This document shows, in pieces, positions 22,187-35,075 of a stretch of 64,000 nucleotides of DNA. The stretch covers positions 1 to 64,000 of the forward strand of contig JAIXMP010000005.1 of the NCBI GenBank assembly GCA_025677815.1, written 5' to 3'. The notes beneath the pieces are model-generated. The model saw only the letters and a program-made list of their open reading frames with translations. It was not told the DNA's origin and did no database searches. Position 1 is the first letter of the stretch. The number at the start of each line of letters is the position of its first letter. This DNA comes from Phascolomyces articulosus. Lineage: Eukaryota > Mucoromycota > Mucoromycetes > Mucorales > Lichtheimiaceae. The translations under genes were made by a program, and so were the position numbers.

Positions 22187-24872
22187 ATGAATCAGGATGT
22201 GTTATCCAGAAGTTATACAGATAGTCTCAATAGTTATTTGAGTCAACGCCAACAAGAAGAAGATCATATGAACCACTATGGAATGTCAAATAATCGACGA
22301 CCCTCTTACACAAATGCATCAGTTCATTCAAACTTGAGTAATATGATTATTTCACAAACACCATCAATGACAGATTATTATCAATCCATGACAGGATCGT
22401 CCTCAGCAGATGCTGTACCACCTCCTTACCATTCAGTGAAAAGGGAATCTGTAAGTGAATTTTTGCCAGAAAATGCCATTCTTTCCCGTTCAAATACAAT
22501 CACGACTGCGGCATCCATTCCATACCATGGTGGCGATGACGGAGATAGTAATTATGATGCAGAAGCTATTGCAGCTTATGATGATGATGAACCAACACCG
22601 CTACCTCGATTACAAATGTTTATCGTTTGTATTATTCTTTTCAGTGAACCATTGACATCGACCATTTTGTTCCCTTTTATTTACTTTATGGTAAATATAT
22701 ATAAAACTTTTCTTTTTTTCAAAGAAAATGAGTTGACTGAGTTTATCACTGCCTCAATTTATTGATCGATAATATTTACATTCTATTATTATTATTATTT
22801 TTTTTATATATATAGCTCAAAGATTTTAATCTGTCAGATGATGAAACAGAGATTGGTGCCTATGCAGGATGGATTAGTGAGTTTTTTTTTTTTTTTTTCG
22901 ATCAGTGTAGCAGCGTGATGATCATAGTTCCGGGAGCAACAAAAGGGGAGAGACAGCATCAAAGTAGTATATGATCTAATTTCATCTCTAACGTCTTTTT
23001 TTTTTTTTAGCTTCAATTTTCTTTTTTGCCCAACTTTGTACTGCTATGCAATTTGGAAAATATTCTGATAAACATGGTAGAAGACCTGTTTTATTACTTG
23101 GATTAATTGGAAATTCAATTTCTGCTTGTTCTTTTGGTTTAAGCAAAAGTATTTGGTGGGCTATGGGTTCGCGTGCATTCTGTGGATTAGTCAATGGTAA
23201 TATTTCATGAAACATTTATATTGCGAGAAACATGTCATCAATAATAAAGAAAAACATTGTTGTATTATTAGGAAACGCGGGTGTTGCAAGAAGTATGCTT
23301 ACTGAAATAACTGATGCAACAAATCGTGCTACAGCCTTTTCATTATTTGGATTTTGTTGGGGAATTGGTATTATCGGTAAGAAAATAGTATACGTATTTT
23401 TTTTGGTCAATCTATCATTTATTTTTGAAAAAAATGATTCACTCACAAAACAAAATTTCATTCAATTTGATATATTTTTATTATAGCTGGTAAGTGTACA
23501 TCGATATATTTCAACTAGTTGTATATTCATATGGAAGAGTCAATAACGTTATACATATTATCCATATATTATTATATAGGCCCTGCATTAGGGGGGTATC
23601 TCTGTAATCCAGTTGAACGTTTCCCTGGATTGTTTGGTGGAAATGCTTTCCTTAAAGAATACCCATACTTTTTACCATGCTTTGTATCATCATTAGGTTC
23701 ACTTTTTGGATTTTTTATTGGTTATTTTTATCTTAAAGAATCAAATCCTGCAGTTCTTGCTCGTAGAGAAGCCCAAGAACAAGGAGAACGTCAAGCATTA
23801 TTAGGACCAGGATCATCCGGTGAAACTGGTTATTCAAATGATGATGATCTCGATCATCTTAAACATCAGCAGCAGCAAGCACAAGACATAACCCCACCAA
23901 CATTATCAGCTGTCACTAAAACATCCTATATTGCTATTTTTGGTTATGCGTAAGTTATTAATTGCTTCTTTTTTTTTTTAAAAAAAATTAATTAGTTTTC
24001 AGAGGACGAGCAAACTTTTGATTGACCTATTTATAAATACATATTCTATATAGTGTTTTTGCATTCCATGCTATGGTCTTTGATGAAGTACTTCCATTAT
24101 ACTTTTCGACCCCGCGTTATGCTGGTGGTCTTGGTACTGATGCAACTGAAATTGCCAAAGCTCTTTCCATTGCTGGATTGCAACAGTTGGTTGCTCAGTT
24201 TGCTATCTATCCACGTCTTAATCGGTATATTCCAACATTAGCCATGGCACGACTTGCTTTGTGTCTATTCTTTCCTGTTTATATATTATTCCCTGAATTA
24301 ACAACTCTTCGTAACTGGCTTGAAACCATACTTCCATCAGCCACTTCTCAAATATGGGCTTTCCGTGCAGCTTATATGATTTTGATCAGCGTCCGTTATT
24401 TTGGTTGTTGCCTCGCATTCACTAGTATGATGGTTTTGGTCAGTAATTCAGCTGACCCAAGTGTTCTTGGCTTCGTTAATGGGTAAGTTTTATATTTCAT
24501 CACACACTGTAATATATATCAATCATATATATGTCAAAAAACCTAACATACTCAATTATGCATCTCTATATGATCCTTTTCTTAATAGACTTTGTCAATC
24601 ATGCTTGTCTCTTGTTCGTGGATTTGGTAAATATAATAGATCTTTTTTATAGCAGCGTATCTTAAAAGACTAACTTATTTCTATTATCTAATATTAATAT
24701 AGGACCTACAATTGGTGGTACTTTGTGGTCGATATCCTTGAGAGAAGGAAATCCATTCCCATTCGATCGACATTTAGTTTATTATTTGATTGGAGCTTTG
24801 ACATTCTTTGGCATAGTACAAAGTTATCAAATTCCCAATTCACTTTCCATTGGTGGTCGCAAAAGAAAATAG
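22187..24872 (+). CDS. MFS transporter (ZIF1/YCR023C-like)
   Basis: Nine exons: 22187-22690, 22816-22876, 23011-23196, 23272-23376, 23487-23489, 23580-23949, 24054-24482, 24589-24626 and 24703-24872, giving 621 aa. The N-terminal 140 residues are polar and Ser-rich (cytosolic), followed by about 12 membrane segments. MFS motif A is clear (GKYSDKHGRRPVLLLG). The central GIGIIAGPALGG motif and a long acidic, Gln-rich loop after transmembrane segment 6 fit the drug/zinc-facilitator-like MFS group. The substrate cannot be told; vacuolar or plasma-membrane export of a small molecule is likely. The 3-nt fifth exon (CTG) is unusual; skipping it also keeps the frame but gives a motif one residue short. 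Confidence 0.88.
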
Positions 24873-27793
24873 CTTTTTTTATAAAACATTTTAAATGTCA
24901 TTATTTTGTACATATTATAAATCCATTTTTTTTTATATTTGAAAATACCAAAAACACAAACAAAAACTTACATAATACCCATACAAATCATGAATTTATA
25001 TAGACATTTTATCCCTATCTTTGAAGTTATTACTATTATTATTATTAGTACATTTCATTAAAAAAAAATAAAAAATTACTGTTGTTGTGGACATAATCTA
25101 TTTTTGATTATTTTGTTATCCTGTGATTTGCTTCGGATATATCGGAGCGGTGTTCCGAACGTATGGGCGATTGGGGTCTTATCTTTTTTTTTCTTTTTTC
25201 TGCTTTTAACTGAGTTTAATGTTGTATGAGTTGGGAGAGTTTAAAAATGATAATATGAATATATGTATGCTCTATTCAAATACTTGTGAAATCTGTGCTG
25301 TATCTGTAGGGAGAGATTCAAGCCGCACTTGGATAAATTTGCACTCTTCCTGTGTCTTTTTTTTTTTTTTTGGTAATTATTGATTGAAACAATGAATCCT
25401 CAACACCCAACAATGACAAAAATGATGTGCTCTAGAAGCCATATTTGATTTTTTTTATTTGGAGATAATGGCGAAGGTAGTATGTTTTGAAATGGGGTAG
25501 AGTATTGTAGTTTGCTGTAGCGAATAGCTCAATGCATTAATTGTTCGTGAGGAAAAGCTTATGTATATTTTACAGATGACAGGCTATTTTCTAACATAAT
25601 TTTGAATCAGAAACAAAACAATCATCATCTTACTTTATCAATATTCTTTGTTGTTACCACAATTCATAATGCCTTATTGACAACTGTGGCCAATAAAAAA
25701 ATATAAATACGTACCATTATTTTTTCTTTTGTTGATTTTTTTACATGTACTCAAGCCTTGCTATTCCCATCGTTATCAACATACCTATTACTACAACCTG
25801 TACTGTAACTCTAAGACTATTATGGTTCAAGAGAACTTTCTTCCTGTTTCCTATCCTTGTAACCCAGGAAATATTGTTCCTACTATTCCAAGAAAGCCTG
25901 GTCCTACCCCTCGTAGATAATAACATGGAAAAATGGGTAGAGCAATTACTTCCATACTACTAACTATTATCAAACAAAATAACAACAACAATGTTACAAT
26001 ATATGTAGACAATAATTCGTTTTGTTCCGGGAATACGGCAGAAGTATTTTTTATCAAATAAACCAGTTGCAGTAGTACTTTTTTTTATTACAGCTAAATG
26101 TCCATGTGTTACTTGATTCAATTTATAATTATTAAGTGATTTGGATATATAAATATAGTCATCCTTCCAGATAAAGCAAAGAAGCTTCATTCAAGAATGT
26201 CGTCAACATATGTCTCTACATCTAATTCTTGATCACCATCTTCTTCACTCTCAATATCATTGTCTCCCTCTTCTTTTTCAGCTTCAGTATTCTCAGCGTC
26301 CAGAACCTGCAAAAGGGTTATATCTACTTGCTAAACTATTTAAAGAGTACAATCCACTTTTTTTAATCAATCTTTGATCTGACCTAAAGACTTGGTTACT
26401 ATAGGTTGGTTTTTTGCTTCTTAAAATATCCGTTCCTATATATGACCATTGTTATTATGTGTCAAAGAGTAAAATAGATTCATTCTTATTCTATTCAAGA
26501 TCCAAAGGGAATGTTACTCCACTGATTTGGATTGCTAAATCAAGAATAAATTGGTTTATATTTTACTTTCATTGGTCAAGCACAGTCTTGTATATTTTGA
26601 CAGAAAGGCTAGAAACCTACTTGTTGGCTCCATCTCCATTTGTTTAGATTATTTATTAAAAAGACCGGTTTGACTGTGCGAGTTTCTTTTGTCCTTTGCA
26701 GTTTATATGGTGGGTTTTAATTTTGCATAATGTTACCCAAAATAGATATTTATACTGTAATGATGGTTATATAATCGAATTACTACAGGGGCTTATTATT
26801 ACAATATATTAATCATCGCCACCTTGTCCAATATTGGTGTTAAATGGTGAATTTGTTGGCTAAGAGTTATTTCTTTTTCCATTCAACCACCAAAACGTAA
26901 GGCAGCAGTTCTATTATTTCTATTGAGGTTGAGGAAAGCCATCATAATATAAATAAATAAATTTGTATCTAGTTACAACGACATGAATATAATTTTGTGC
27001 TTATATTCAGTATAATAATACAGTTATCTATACGACATTCGGCTGTTCTATCGCTCCAAAGCATGGTTTGATCCTTGAAAGTGGAGTGGGCTTTGATTCA
27101 TTCAAGCTGTAATACTGGAGAACAAAAAGGCAGAATCTGGCTATGTACGCAAAAAACAGAAAGTGCATACTATTTATATTATATAAAAGAGGCATACTTT
27201 AATGGTGCAACACGTTTTTTTTTCATCATCACGCATTCTAAAAGGCTAATGCTTAGCAAGATAGTTCTAACAAAATTATGCATCAAATATGAATAGTCAA
27301 ATTTCATCTATAAATAGTGTTATAGCGTATTATGATATACAATGTGAAGTTTTAATTTGGTGAATGATATGGTAAATAAGATGCCACTATAGTAAAGATG
27401 TATGGGTACTTTGAATTGACCCGATAATGCAAAGTTTATCACTCTATGGAATAATGACCAAGAATTTTTCTGTATAGCTATTATCCATAAAAGGTGCTAA
27501 TTCATAGCGAATATGGGTCAAGTAATGTCATCATCACTCAATAGTATTTGTAAACCAGCCAATCCTTCTTCGCACCACAGGATTTAAATCGCCATCGTGA
27601 CTCATATCAGTGTTATGCGCTGTGTAACCTTTCTCCAAGCCCACGAAAATTTACTTGACACTTTAATTTGGAGAGCTTTTTGCTCCTTTTTTTTTTTTTT
27701 TTTTTTTCACTTTGCATACAGCATTCATATTTCATTTATAAACATCTCATACATTCTATTTTTTCTCATAAACTCTATAAATATTCAGAAAAC
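24873..27793. other. Long intergenic region with possible gene debris
   Basis: Mostly AT-rich. A CCAAT plus TATAAATA pair near 25690-25706 precedes a small frame at 25729-25920, whose last 32 codons look coding-like (Pro-rich, MVQENFLPVSYPC...), but nothing identifies it. A decayed chromodomain-like stretch lies on the minus strand at 25960-26310. A hairpin (TTCGGA/TCCGAA) sits at 25132-25159. Confidence 0.45.
25960..26310 (-). pseudogene. Possible chromodomain-like exon remnant
   Basis: After a splice-acceptor-like TTTTGCAG, the minus strand reads VLDAENTEAEKEEGD...GDQELDVETYVDDILE and then stops. In another frame it continues CFIWKDDYIYISKSLNNYKLNQVTHG. The acidic lead-in, YVxxIL and IWKDDY spacing recall the start of an HP1-type or retrotransposon chromodomain, frame-broken. 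No upstream exons were found. This is a weak call that could be chance. Confidence 0.25.
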
Positions 27794-29704
27794 ATGTCAT
27801 TAAATTTGAAACCAACACTCGAAGAAGTTCAAGAAATGGTCCGACAGGACAAAGGAAACACTATTCCTATTTATGCTGAATTAGATGCTGATTTCTTAAC
27901 ACCTGTATCAGCATACCTCAAAGTAGCCGACCGTTGCGATTATTCATTTTTATTTGAATCGGTTGCTGGTGGTGAAACGATTGGTCGATATTCATTCATT
28001 GGTGCTGGTAAGTATTTTTTTTCGGAGGGTCCGAGGGAATGAACAATTTAATATCGTTATTTCTTTATTCAGGCAAATATATATGATATTCATTTATATG
28101 TAGATCCATATAAAATCGTTAAAGTGGGTCCAAAAGAAGCTGTCAATGGTGATCCATTGATTGCTGTTGAAAAAGAACTTGAACCTATCAGATATGTCAA
28201 AATACCGGGTCTTCCATCATTTACTGGTAAAATATTCCCCTCCACCTAAATATATATATATATATAAATAGGTTATGATCGATGATGAATAGAAACGATA
28301 GTAATTATACAATAATAATAATAATAATAGGCGGTGCTGTTGGATATATTGGTTTTGATTGTTATCAATATTTCGAACCTACAATTGAAGGCGATTTACC
28401 TGATCCAATCGGTATTCCCGATGCGATTTTCATGCTCTGCGACACACTCGTGGTTTTTGATCGTGTACGACATGTTGCGAATGTAGTATCGCATTTCCGT
28501 AGCGATACCAAGGACCCCGAAACAATTAAGCGTGAATACTTGAAAGCAGCTGAAGAAATTGAATGTACAATGGCTTTATTGAATGAACCTCAAGTTCCCA
28601 GTGTACCTCAACCACCTATTCAATTGGACCAAAAGGCAACATCCAATGTGGGTAAAGAAGGTTATGAAGGATTCGTGACCAACTTGAAACATCATATCAA
28701 AGAAGGAGATATTTTCCAAGCTGTTCCCTCACAACGTTTAGCAAGACCTACCAACTTACATCCCTTCAACGTCTATCGTCACTTGCGTTCTTTGAACCCT
28801 TCACCTTATATGTTTTATGTCAACATGAAAGATTTCACAGTAGTAGGTGCTTCTCCTGAAATGTTGACCAAGGTACAAGATCGTGTTGCGTATACACACC
28901 CTATTGCGGGTACACGTAAACGTGGTAAAAATGAACAAGAGGATGCGGCATTGGCAAGAGATTTATTGTCGGATCCAAAGGAACGAGCAGAACATGTCAT
29001 GTTGGTTGATTTGGGTCGTAATGATATCAATCGTGTCTGTAAACCAGAATCAGTCTCTGTGGATAAGTTAATGCAAATTGAATATTATTCACATGTCATG
29101 CATATTGTCTCCAATGTGTCTGGTACACTCCGTGATGATAAGACTCCTTTCGATGCATTCCGTGCCATTTTCCCTGCTGGCACAGTTTCGGGTGCCCCCA
29201 AGATCCGTGCAGTTGAATTAATCCGTGGTTTAGAAAAGGAAAAGCGTGGCATTTATGCAGGGTAGGTCTGGGAAAAAAGATGAAGAATAAGAGAGTCTCT
29301 AAAGAAACAAGAGTGGATTTGATGAACCGATCTCTTTTTTTAAAAAAATTAAGCAAATGATTGATCTGGATACTATATAATCTCTGATTTCTATAGATCT
29401 GTGGGTCACTTTGATTATTCTGGTGATTTGGATACTTGTATTGCTATTCGTACCATGGTATTCAAGGATGGTGTAGCTTATCTTCAAGGTAAGAAAAAAA
29501 AATACGAAATGAAATGATGGTTGTGGTAAAATCGATTTTTTTTATACTAATGATGGGTCCTACTTTATATTAGCTGGTGGTGGTATTGTATATGACTCTG
29601 TAGAAGAAGATGAATATCAAGAAACCATGAACAAGATGGGATCCAACCTTGCCACATTAGAACAGTGTGAACGAAAAATTTGGGAAAGACAACAACAACA
29701 GTAA
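27794..29704 (+). CDS. TRP2: Anthranilate synthase component I
   Basis: Five exons, 27794-28007, 28104-28226, 28331-29261, 29397-29488 and 29574-29704, give 496 aa. It converts chorismate plus ammonia (from the glutaminase subunit) to anthranilate, the first step of tryptophan synthesis. The N-terminal TrpE domain includes the FLFES motif, the region that binds feedback tryptophan in homologues. The chorismate-binding domain shows [15 protein letters not shown]...[49 protein letters not shown] and [17 protein letters not shown], all intact. No glutamine amidotransferase domain is fused, so the partner (TRP3-type) is elsewhere. The ATG at 27794 follows a long T-rich leader. Confidence 0.96.
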
Positions 29705-29914
29705 ATAATTATTTCAAGGATCTTCATTGTTTTGATTTTTTTTATTTAATTTGATATACATAAAAAAAACAAAAAGCTGGTTATTTTCCATCCTATTTCG
29801 AATATTATTTATATAGAAAAAAAAAGGCAATGTGTACTATGTGTTGTGAGTTAAGAATAGGGAAATAAGGCAGAACGATCTTAAAATGAATATGTTTTTT
29901 ATTGCTTTTTTTTT

Positions 29915-32900
29915 CTATACAGCAGCAGGTGGTGATCTGGGTGGTTGTTGTGGAGTTCCTGGTGATAGAGGTCGAGGAGATGTTGCTTGCTGATCTGATG
30001 TAGTATTATTACTATTACCCCCAACTATTTGTTGTTTGATTTGGAATAATTTGACTTGCGTACCACCCCAAGGGCAGTAATCTGTCATGGAAGCAACATA
30101 CGCTTGACCCCACAACATACTACGGAACCAGATAACCAATGCTTCACCCCATCGGAATTTACGGATAAAGATGGGTTGTGGTGCAGGAAGAATACCCACC
30201 AATGTAATACCTCGTAAAAAGTCGAGTACTTGTGCATCCGATGTCAACGATTGGGTGGAACATAACGTTTGAACTTGAGGTACCAAATGTTCCAACAAGA
30301 CCAAAATGGGATGCAAAGGTAATTGTGAATGCCATTGAGATACCCAATCTTCTGTTGCCACAAAGCCATTTTTGGCACCTGGTAATTGGACTGTGGATGT
30401 GCTAGTGGTGGATGTAAGAGAAGATGTGCTACCTTGTCGTTGAGGTTCTGGAGTTGCTAAAGGTGCAGCGAGACCATTGCTTGTATTGCTATTGCTACTA
30501 CTACTACCTTCGGTAGTAGATTCAGGTAATTTACCACGTGCTTTTTCTGACAAACCATCCTGTTTTTGTTGTTGCTGTTGTTGATTTAGTTCCTCTTGGG
30601 GCTGGTCTTGTTTTTGTTGTTCTGTTTGATCCTCGGTTTTGTTATCTTCGGCAGATGTAGTTGTTACTGCTGTTACTGCTGTTACTGTTGTTGCATCATT
30701 GCTTGTAACGCTCTTGCTATCTTCTGATCCAGAAACACGTGGTGTTTGTTGACTATTAGGACGTAGTTTTTCTTCTTTGAGTTGACGTATACGTTCGATT
30801 TCGGCGATGGCCTTCTCTAAAGAAAAGTCGCGTAATTTTTCAAATTTGTTGTTCGTTCTAACAAGAGCGTAGAGCATATTGGGATTATCTATTATATAAT
30901 TATTAGTTTTTTGTTTTTTCATATGTCAATCAAATTATATTTATGCATCCAGTTTCTTCTCGCATCCATCCACAATTCTAGCCATCTCATATATCCAAAA
31001 AAAGAGAGGTATAGCCATCGTTCATCTAATATATTACCTGAGAATTGATATTGAATAATATTGTTGAAAGATTCAAGCAAATATCCTACGAGACGATGGT
31101 TTGCTTCATCTGCAAGCAAAAAGCCAGGAGCTGACATAGAACCAAATAATGCCATTAGTTTGCTTGCTGATGTGACAGAAAGGTTCTTAAGATAAGGAGA
31201 AATATTGGTGATAGTAAGGATTAATGCTGGATAAAGTGTTGAAAGTGATCCACGGGATGTTGCAATCAACGTGAAAATAGACTATTGATTGCCAAGTATA
31301 TATATAAGTATTGCAGATTAGGGTTATATTTTTTGCTCTGTATTTTTAAAAAATCAATATTGATAAAACTTACAATGATAAGGAAATCAGCATAGCTTCC
31401 ATGGAATGCAGGTATCCGAACAGCAGCAGGTAAAGATGAATGACCATCAAATGGTCGATTCAATTTGACACCAAAGGTGCGATCCGATGAAAGTGTTTGC
31501 AAGATAAACGCACACATACGAACCAAACCAACTTGAGCTGGATCCAATTTGTTCTCCATGGCATAATAAACTAACACAACCATCAAATCCAATGCTCGTT
31601 CTGTTTCCATCAAATAACTTCGGAATCGCTAAGTAATATATATGATCTCAATCAGTTGAACACAAATTTACATATACATCTTTTTGTCTCTATTTGTTTT
31701 CCAAATTATATAAAAGTTAAATAAACATATATTTGTACCTGATTAATTTCCAACAATTTCCAGCAAAGCATCATCATTTCCACATGACATCGAACACGTT
31801 TTGTTGATCCAGGCAAATAAGTGTTATTGGCTTGCATTGGATTACTCAAGATACGATATATGCCATCAATCAAAAATTGAAAATCTTGGGCTCGATGTAA
31901 CTTGGAAAGATAATGGCGGAAAGAATTATCGCTCGTTTCATCCAATTCCAATTCAGGTGCTGTGCTTGTGACAACAATATTACCATTATTCGTACTGGAT
32001 GCTTCTGCTGCACTGACACCATGTTGTTGTTGAATTTCGGCAGCCTGTTTTTCGGCCAAAGCCCGCTTCTCCGGATCCTGAATCAAGAGATCTGCGCCCG
32101 ATACGATTTCAGCGGGCGGTGTGGTGACACGTTGATCGATTTGGCGCATTGTATGAGCTACCCGGGGAGAATGGTAATCCAAAATGACCAACAGGACACG
32201 TAAGCACATGGCTACCAATTGTTCTCGCGTATCGGTAAACACGACATGGTTGTAAGGAACACCCCAACCTTGAGGATTGTATTTACATGCGGTATTTAAT
32301 AAACTGCACAATAAGGCCAAGACCACTTTTCTTTCCGTTTTAGCGACGACACAATGAAGCCAACGATCTTCTTTGGAAAGGACTTGGGAAGGCGATACAT
32401 ACATTGAACGTGATAAAAGAACAATCAATAATCGTAAAACTTCGATCCGATGCATATCGTTTTCTCGTGATGAACCGATCGGTGTGCTTGATCCAACACC
32501 CGATTCCCAAATAACGTGATTGACTTTCCCACCTTCAGCCATAGCCATTGTCGGTGGTAATGTAAATCCTGCCAAGAACAAACATTTAAGGGTCACTATA
32601 GAAGAATAAGACCAATTCTTACGTTAATGAAATGTATTTTCTCTTTTTCTTTACGACAACCCCAAATAGTGTTTAATCTCCACTGCATTCTGTTTGTGGA
32701 AACATATCCTCTCCTATTGTTATTTGATATTTACAATCCATAATCACTTCTCCTCTGGGTGGTAAGGTATCATATTGTGGCTGCGATTTCTAAGTAGTTA
32801 ACAAGTCAATACAATTCGAATGTTTCTCCATTAATAGTTAAAAAAACAAACAAAGAAATAATATGAATTTATACCGGTTGTTCATCGCCTTCTTGGGTTG

Positions 32901-33645
32901 TATTATTTGTTGTTGATGATGGTGGTTCAGGGATACGTTCTACAGATCGTGGTACCCAAAACAATTTATCTTCCCATTCTGAACACTCTGGACTTTCAAA
33001 AATATAGGGTATCAATCGAGATAAGACGCGGAAACAATTGAGTAGTTGTGGAATACTTGTTGTTGTTGCTGGGAAATTAGGTGCTGTAGCAATTGCATTC
33101 ATCTGATTCAATAACTAATATTATTATAAAATTATAAAATGAATAACATTAGTGTCTTTGTTATTTTCTAGCCAAACCTCTTTTTTCCAATCTTTTTTTT
33201 TTTATTTTCCATGTAATAAAGAACATATATATATATATATATATATATGCTTTTACCTTGTCAATGAGTGTTTCCAAGTTTTCTCGACTCGAATCTCGAG
33301 CGCGACGAATATCACTAGCGCCAATAAGTGAATAAACATCATCCACAGATTCAGGTAACGTCCAAAACTAACAAATACAAACAAACTCTCATGAGTTTCC
33401 AACATTAGCTTTTTTTTTTTTATAAAAAAAGCTATACTAGTTATCTTACCAGGGACCAATAGTCGTCGGCTGTATATGGAATGTTCTATTAATGAATAAA
33501 AAAAGTTGGCAGGAATCTTAGCCTATTTTATTATCCCATCAACGATAAAAAAAGAAATTGACGTAGGCAAAATAATAGTTACCTGTTCTTCAAAAAGACG
33601 AAACACGCCTTTTCGAAAGGCAAGTTTACTATCGGTCGCACCCAT
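29915..33645 (-). CDS. HID1: HID1 family protein (Golgi/secretory trafficking)
   Basis: Nine exons, 33645-33583, 33485-33450, 33367-33257, 33114-32875, 32789-32735, 32595-31739, 31628-31374, 31281-31038 and 30888-29915, give 944 aa in one continuous frame. The N-terminus MGATDSKLAFRKGVFRL is the hallmark of HID1 (Ftp105 in fission yeast, Ecm30-related), with Gly2 available for myristoylation. Family blocks follow: RLIPYIFE, LFLAGFTLPP, HVIWESGVG, SLLNTACKYNPQGWGVPYNHVVFTD and, near the C-terminus, FRWGEALVIWFRSMLWGQAYV. A Gln/Thr/Ser-rich low-complexity insert of about 150 residues lies at about 30400-30760. HID1 proteins act at the Golgi in protein sorting. The fifth exon (55 nt) was placed by frame and motif fit and is the least certain. 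Confidence 0.93.
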
Positions 33646-35075
33646 GGAGGAGTATTCGCGTAAAAAAAAAAAAGAGAGAGAAAAGAGAAGAGAAAGAAAA
33701 GAGATAACCTAGAAATTACGGAAACGGATCATTGAATCCGGGCTGCCAAGCCCTGTGTGCCAGCTGGCGTGGGTTTTTTTATTGTGGAGATGGAAAGTGA
33801 AACGACGTTTTTACCCTGAAAATGATTATAAGACCTATTATTGACTTATATATCTTACGGGTATTGCAATTACTAAACTTTTGGAAATAACGAAGAAGAA
33901 GCTATTATATGGGTATACATCCCTCTGTTGTTAGGTATTACATACAGGGAATCGCTTGTGTGAGCTATACCGGTGAATTAACAAAAAATTATAGTTTATA
34001 ACATAGTTTATTAATATGTTGACATTTCGTCGTACCAGGTGTATATTAGAATATTTCGATATATACAACATAATTTTTCTGCGTACCAAGTTAGTATTAT
34101 AAAGATATTTACCAATCGTATACTAATATAGAAGCATCGGAACAGATGGTTTCTTTTTTTTTTTTTTTTTTTTTTTGGCATGAACTGCATTATTATATAT
34201 CAAAAATCGAATCTGAGTCCAAGCGTTGGATCAAGTGTATTTGAGAGCAAATAACTGACTTTTGTCAAATAAGGTATATATAATGCTTTTATCATTGGAT
34301 GAGTATTTTGATATATGAAGTAAAAAAAGAGAGATTGTTAAATTTTATTTTAGACATGTGGATCTAACTTCTGTTCCATTTTACATATACAAGCCATTAC
34401 AACAAAAATTTTCATGTGAAATGTTTTTGACAATATGAACGAATGAGCACCAGAACAATAACAAGATATATATATATCTTGCATAAACAATGAGGTAATG
34501 GATATATTTCCATCATATTGACGTATTCACGTAATGACATTATTATTTTTTGAAGGGTTTTTAAAAAGTAGTTATAAAAGTGATAATAATAATATGTCGG
34601 CCTACATATATATGAAACCACAAGTTGCACATGGTTACGGTATTTCAACAAAATTATCTGAATTTGACGAAAGTATGAAGTTCTTTACTCATTTACGGGC
34701 ATCTATTGTAGCTGCTCTACTTAATTTATATTTACTGATTGCAGCTCTATCATTGTATCCAAGACTGAAAAAAATTCACAATAAAAAAGTTTTATCATAT
34801 AAAAAAGATAATGAATTCGTCATTTTTATTTTTTTTAAGCTTTTTTTTGGGAAACATTATTTATCCGAATCAATCGATTTGATTTTTTATATTTTAATTT
34901 ATCACATAAAAATGATCTTTTTTTTTGATGTAAAATATCATTATCATCATCACCACCACCATCCAAAAGTATAATAAAATATAATGAAAATGGACTCTTT
35001 TTTTTTCTTAATTGATTCATTCCTCTTCCTTCTTCTTTTCCACTTTTTTTTTAAATAATAATAACGAAAAGAATA
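33646..35075. other. Divergent intergenic region between HID1 and the homeobox gene
   Basis: Holds both promoters. Close to the HID1 ATG is a purine-rich tract (33660-33710), then a GC-rich structured patch (33727-33775). The rest is AT-rich. A 146-aa frame at 34534-34974 ends in a His run made by a CAT repeat and has no domain, so I do not call it. Confidence 0.5.
33727..33782 (+). other. GC-rich triple-hairpin patch ending in a T-run
   Basis: Three short inverted repeats in a row: CGGAT-cattga-ATCCG, GGGCT-gcca-AGCCC and the perfect palindrome GCCAGCTGGC. They are followed within 6 bp by TTTTTTT. It stands out from the AT-rich flanks. It could be a small structured RNA or part of the HID1 promoter; the sequence does not decide. 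Confidence 0.3.

Noticed and set aside
25132..25159. TTCGGA/TCCGAA hairpin as a terminator of the transporter gene
   Set aside because: It lies 260 bp past the stop, has a six-base stem only, and stem-loop terminators are not expected for fungal Pol II genes.
33720..33745. Similarity of ACGGATCATTGA to the 3' end of 18S rRNA
   Set aside because: Only about a dozen bases match loosely and no rRNA context surrounds it.
34534..34974. 146-aa frame ending in a His tract
   Set aside because: The His run comes from a CAT repeat, and the rest is Lys/Ile/Phe-rich low complexity between two promoters.
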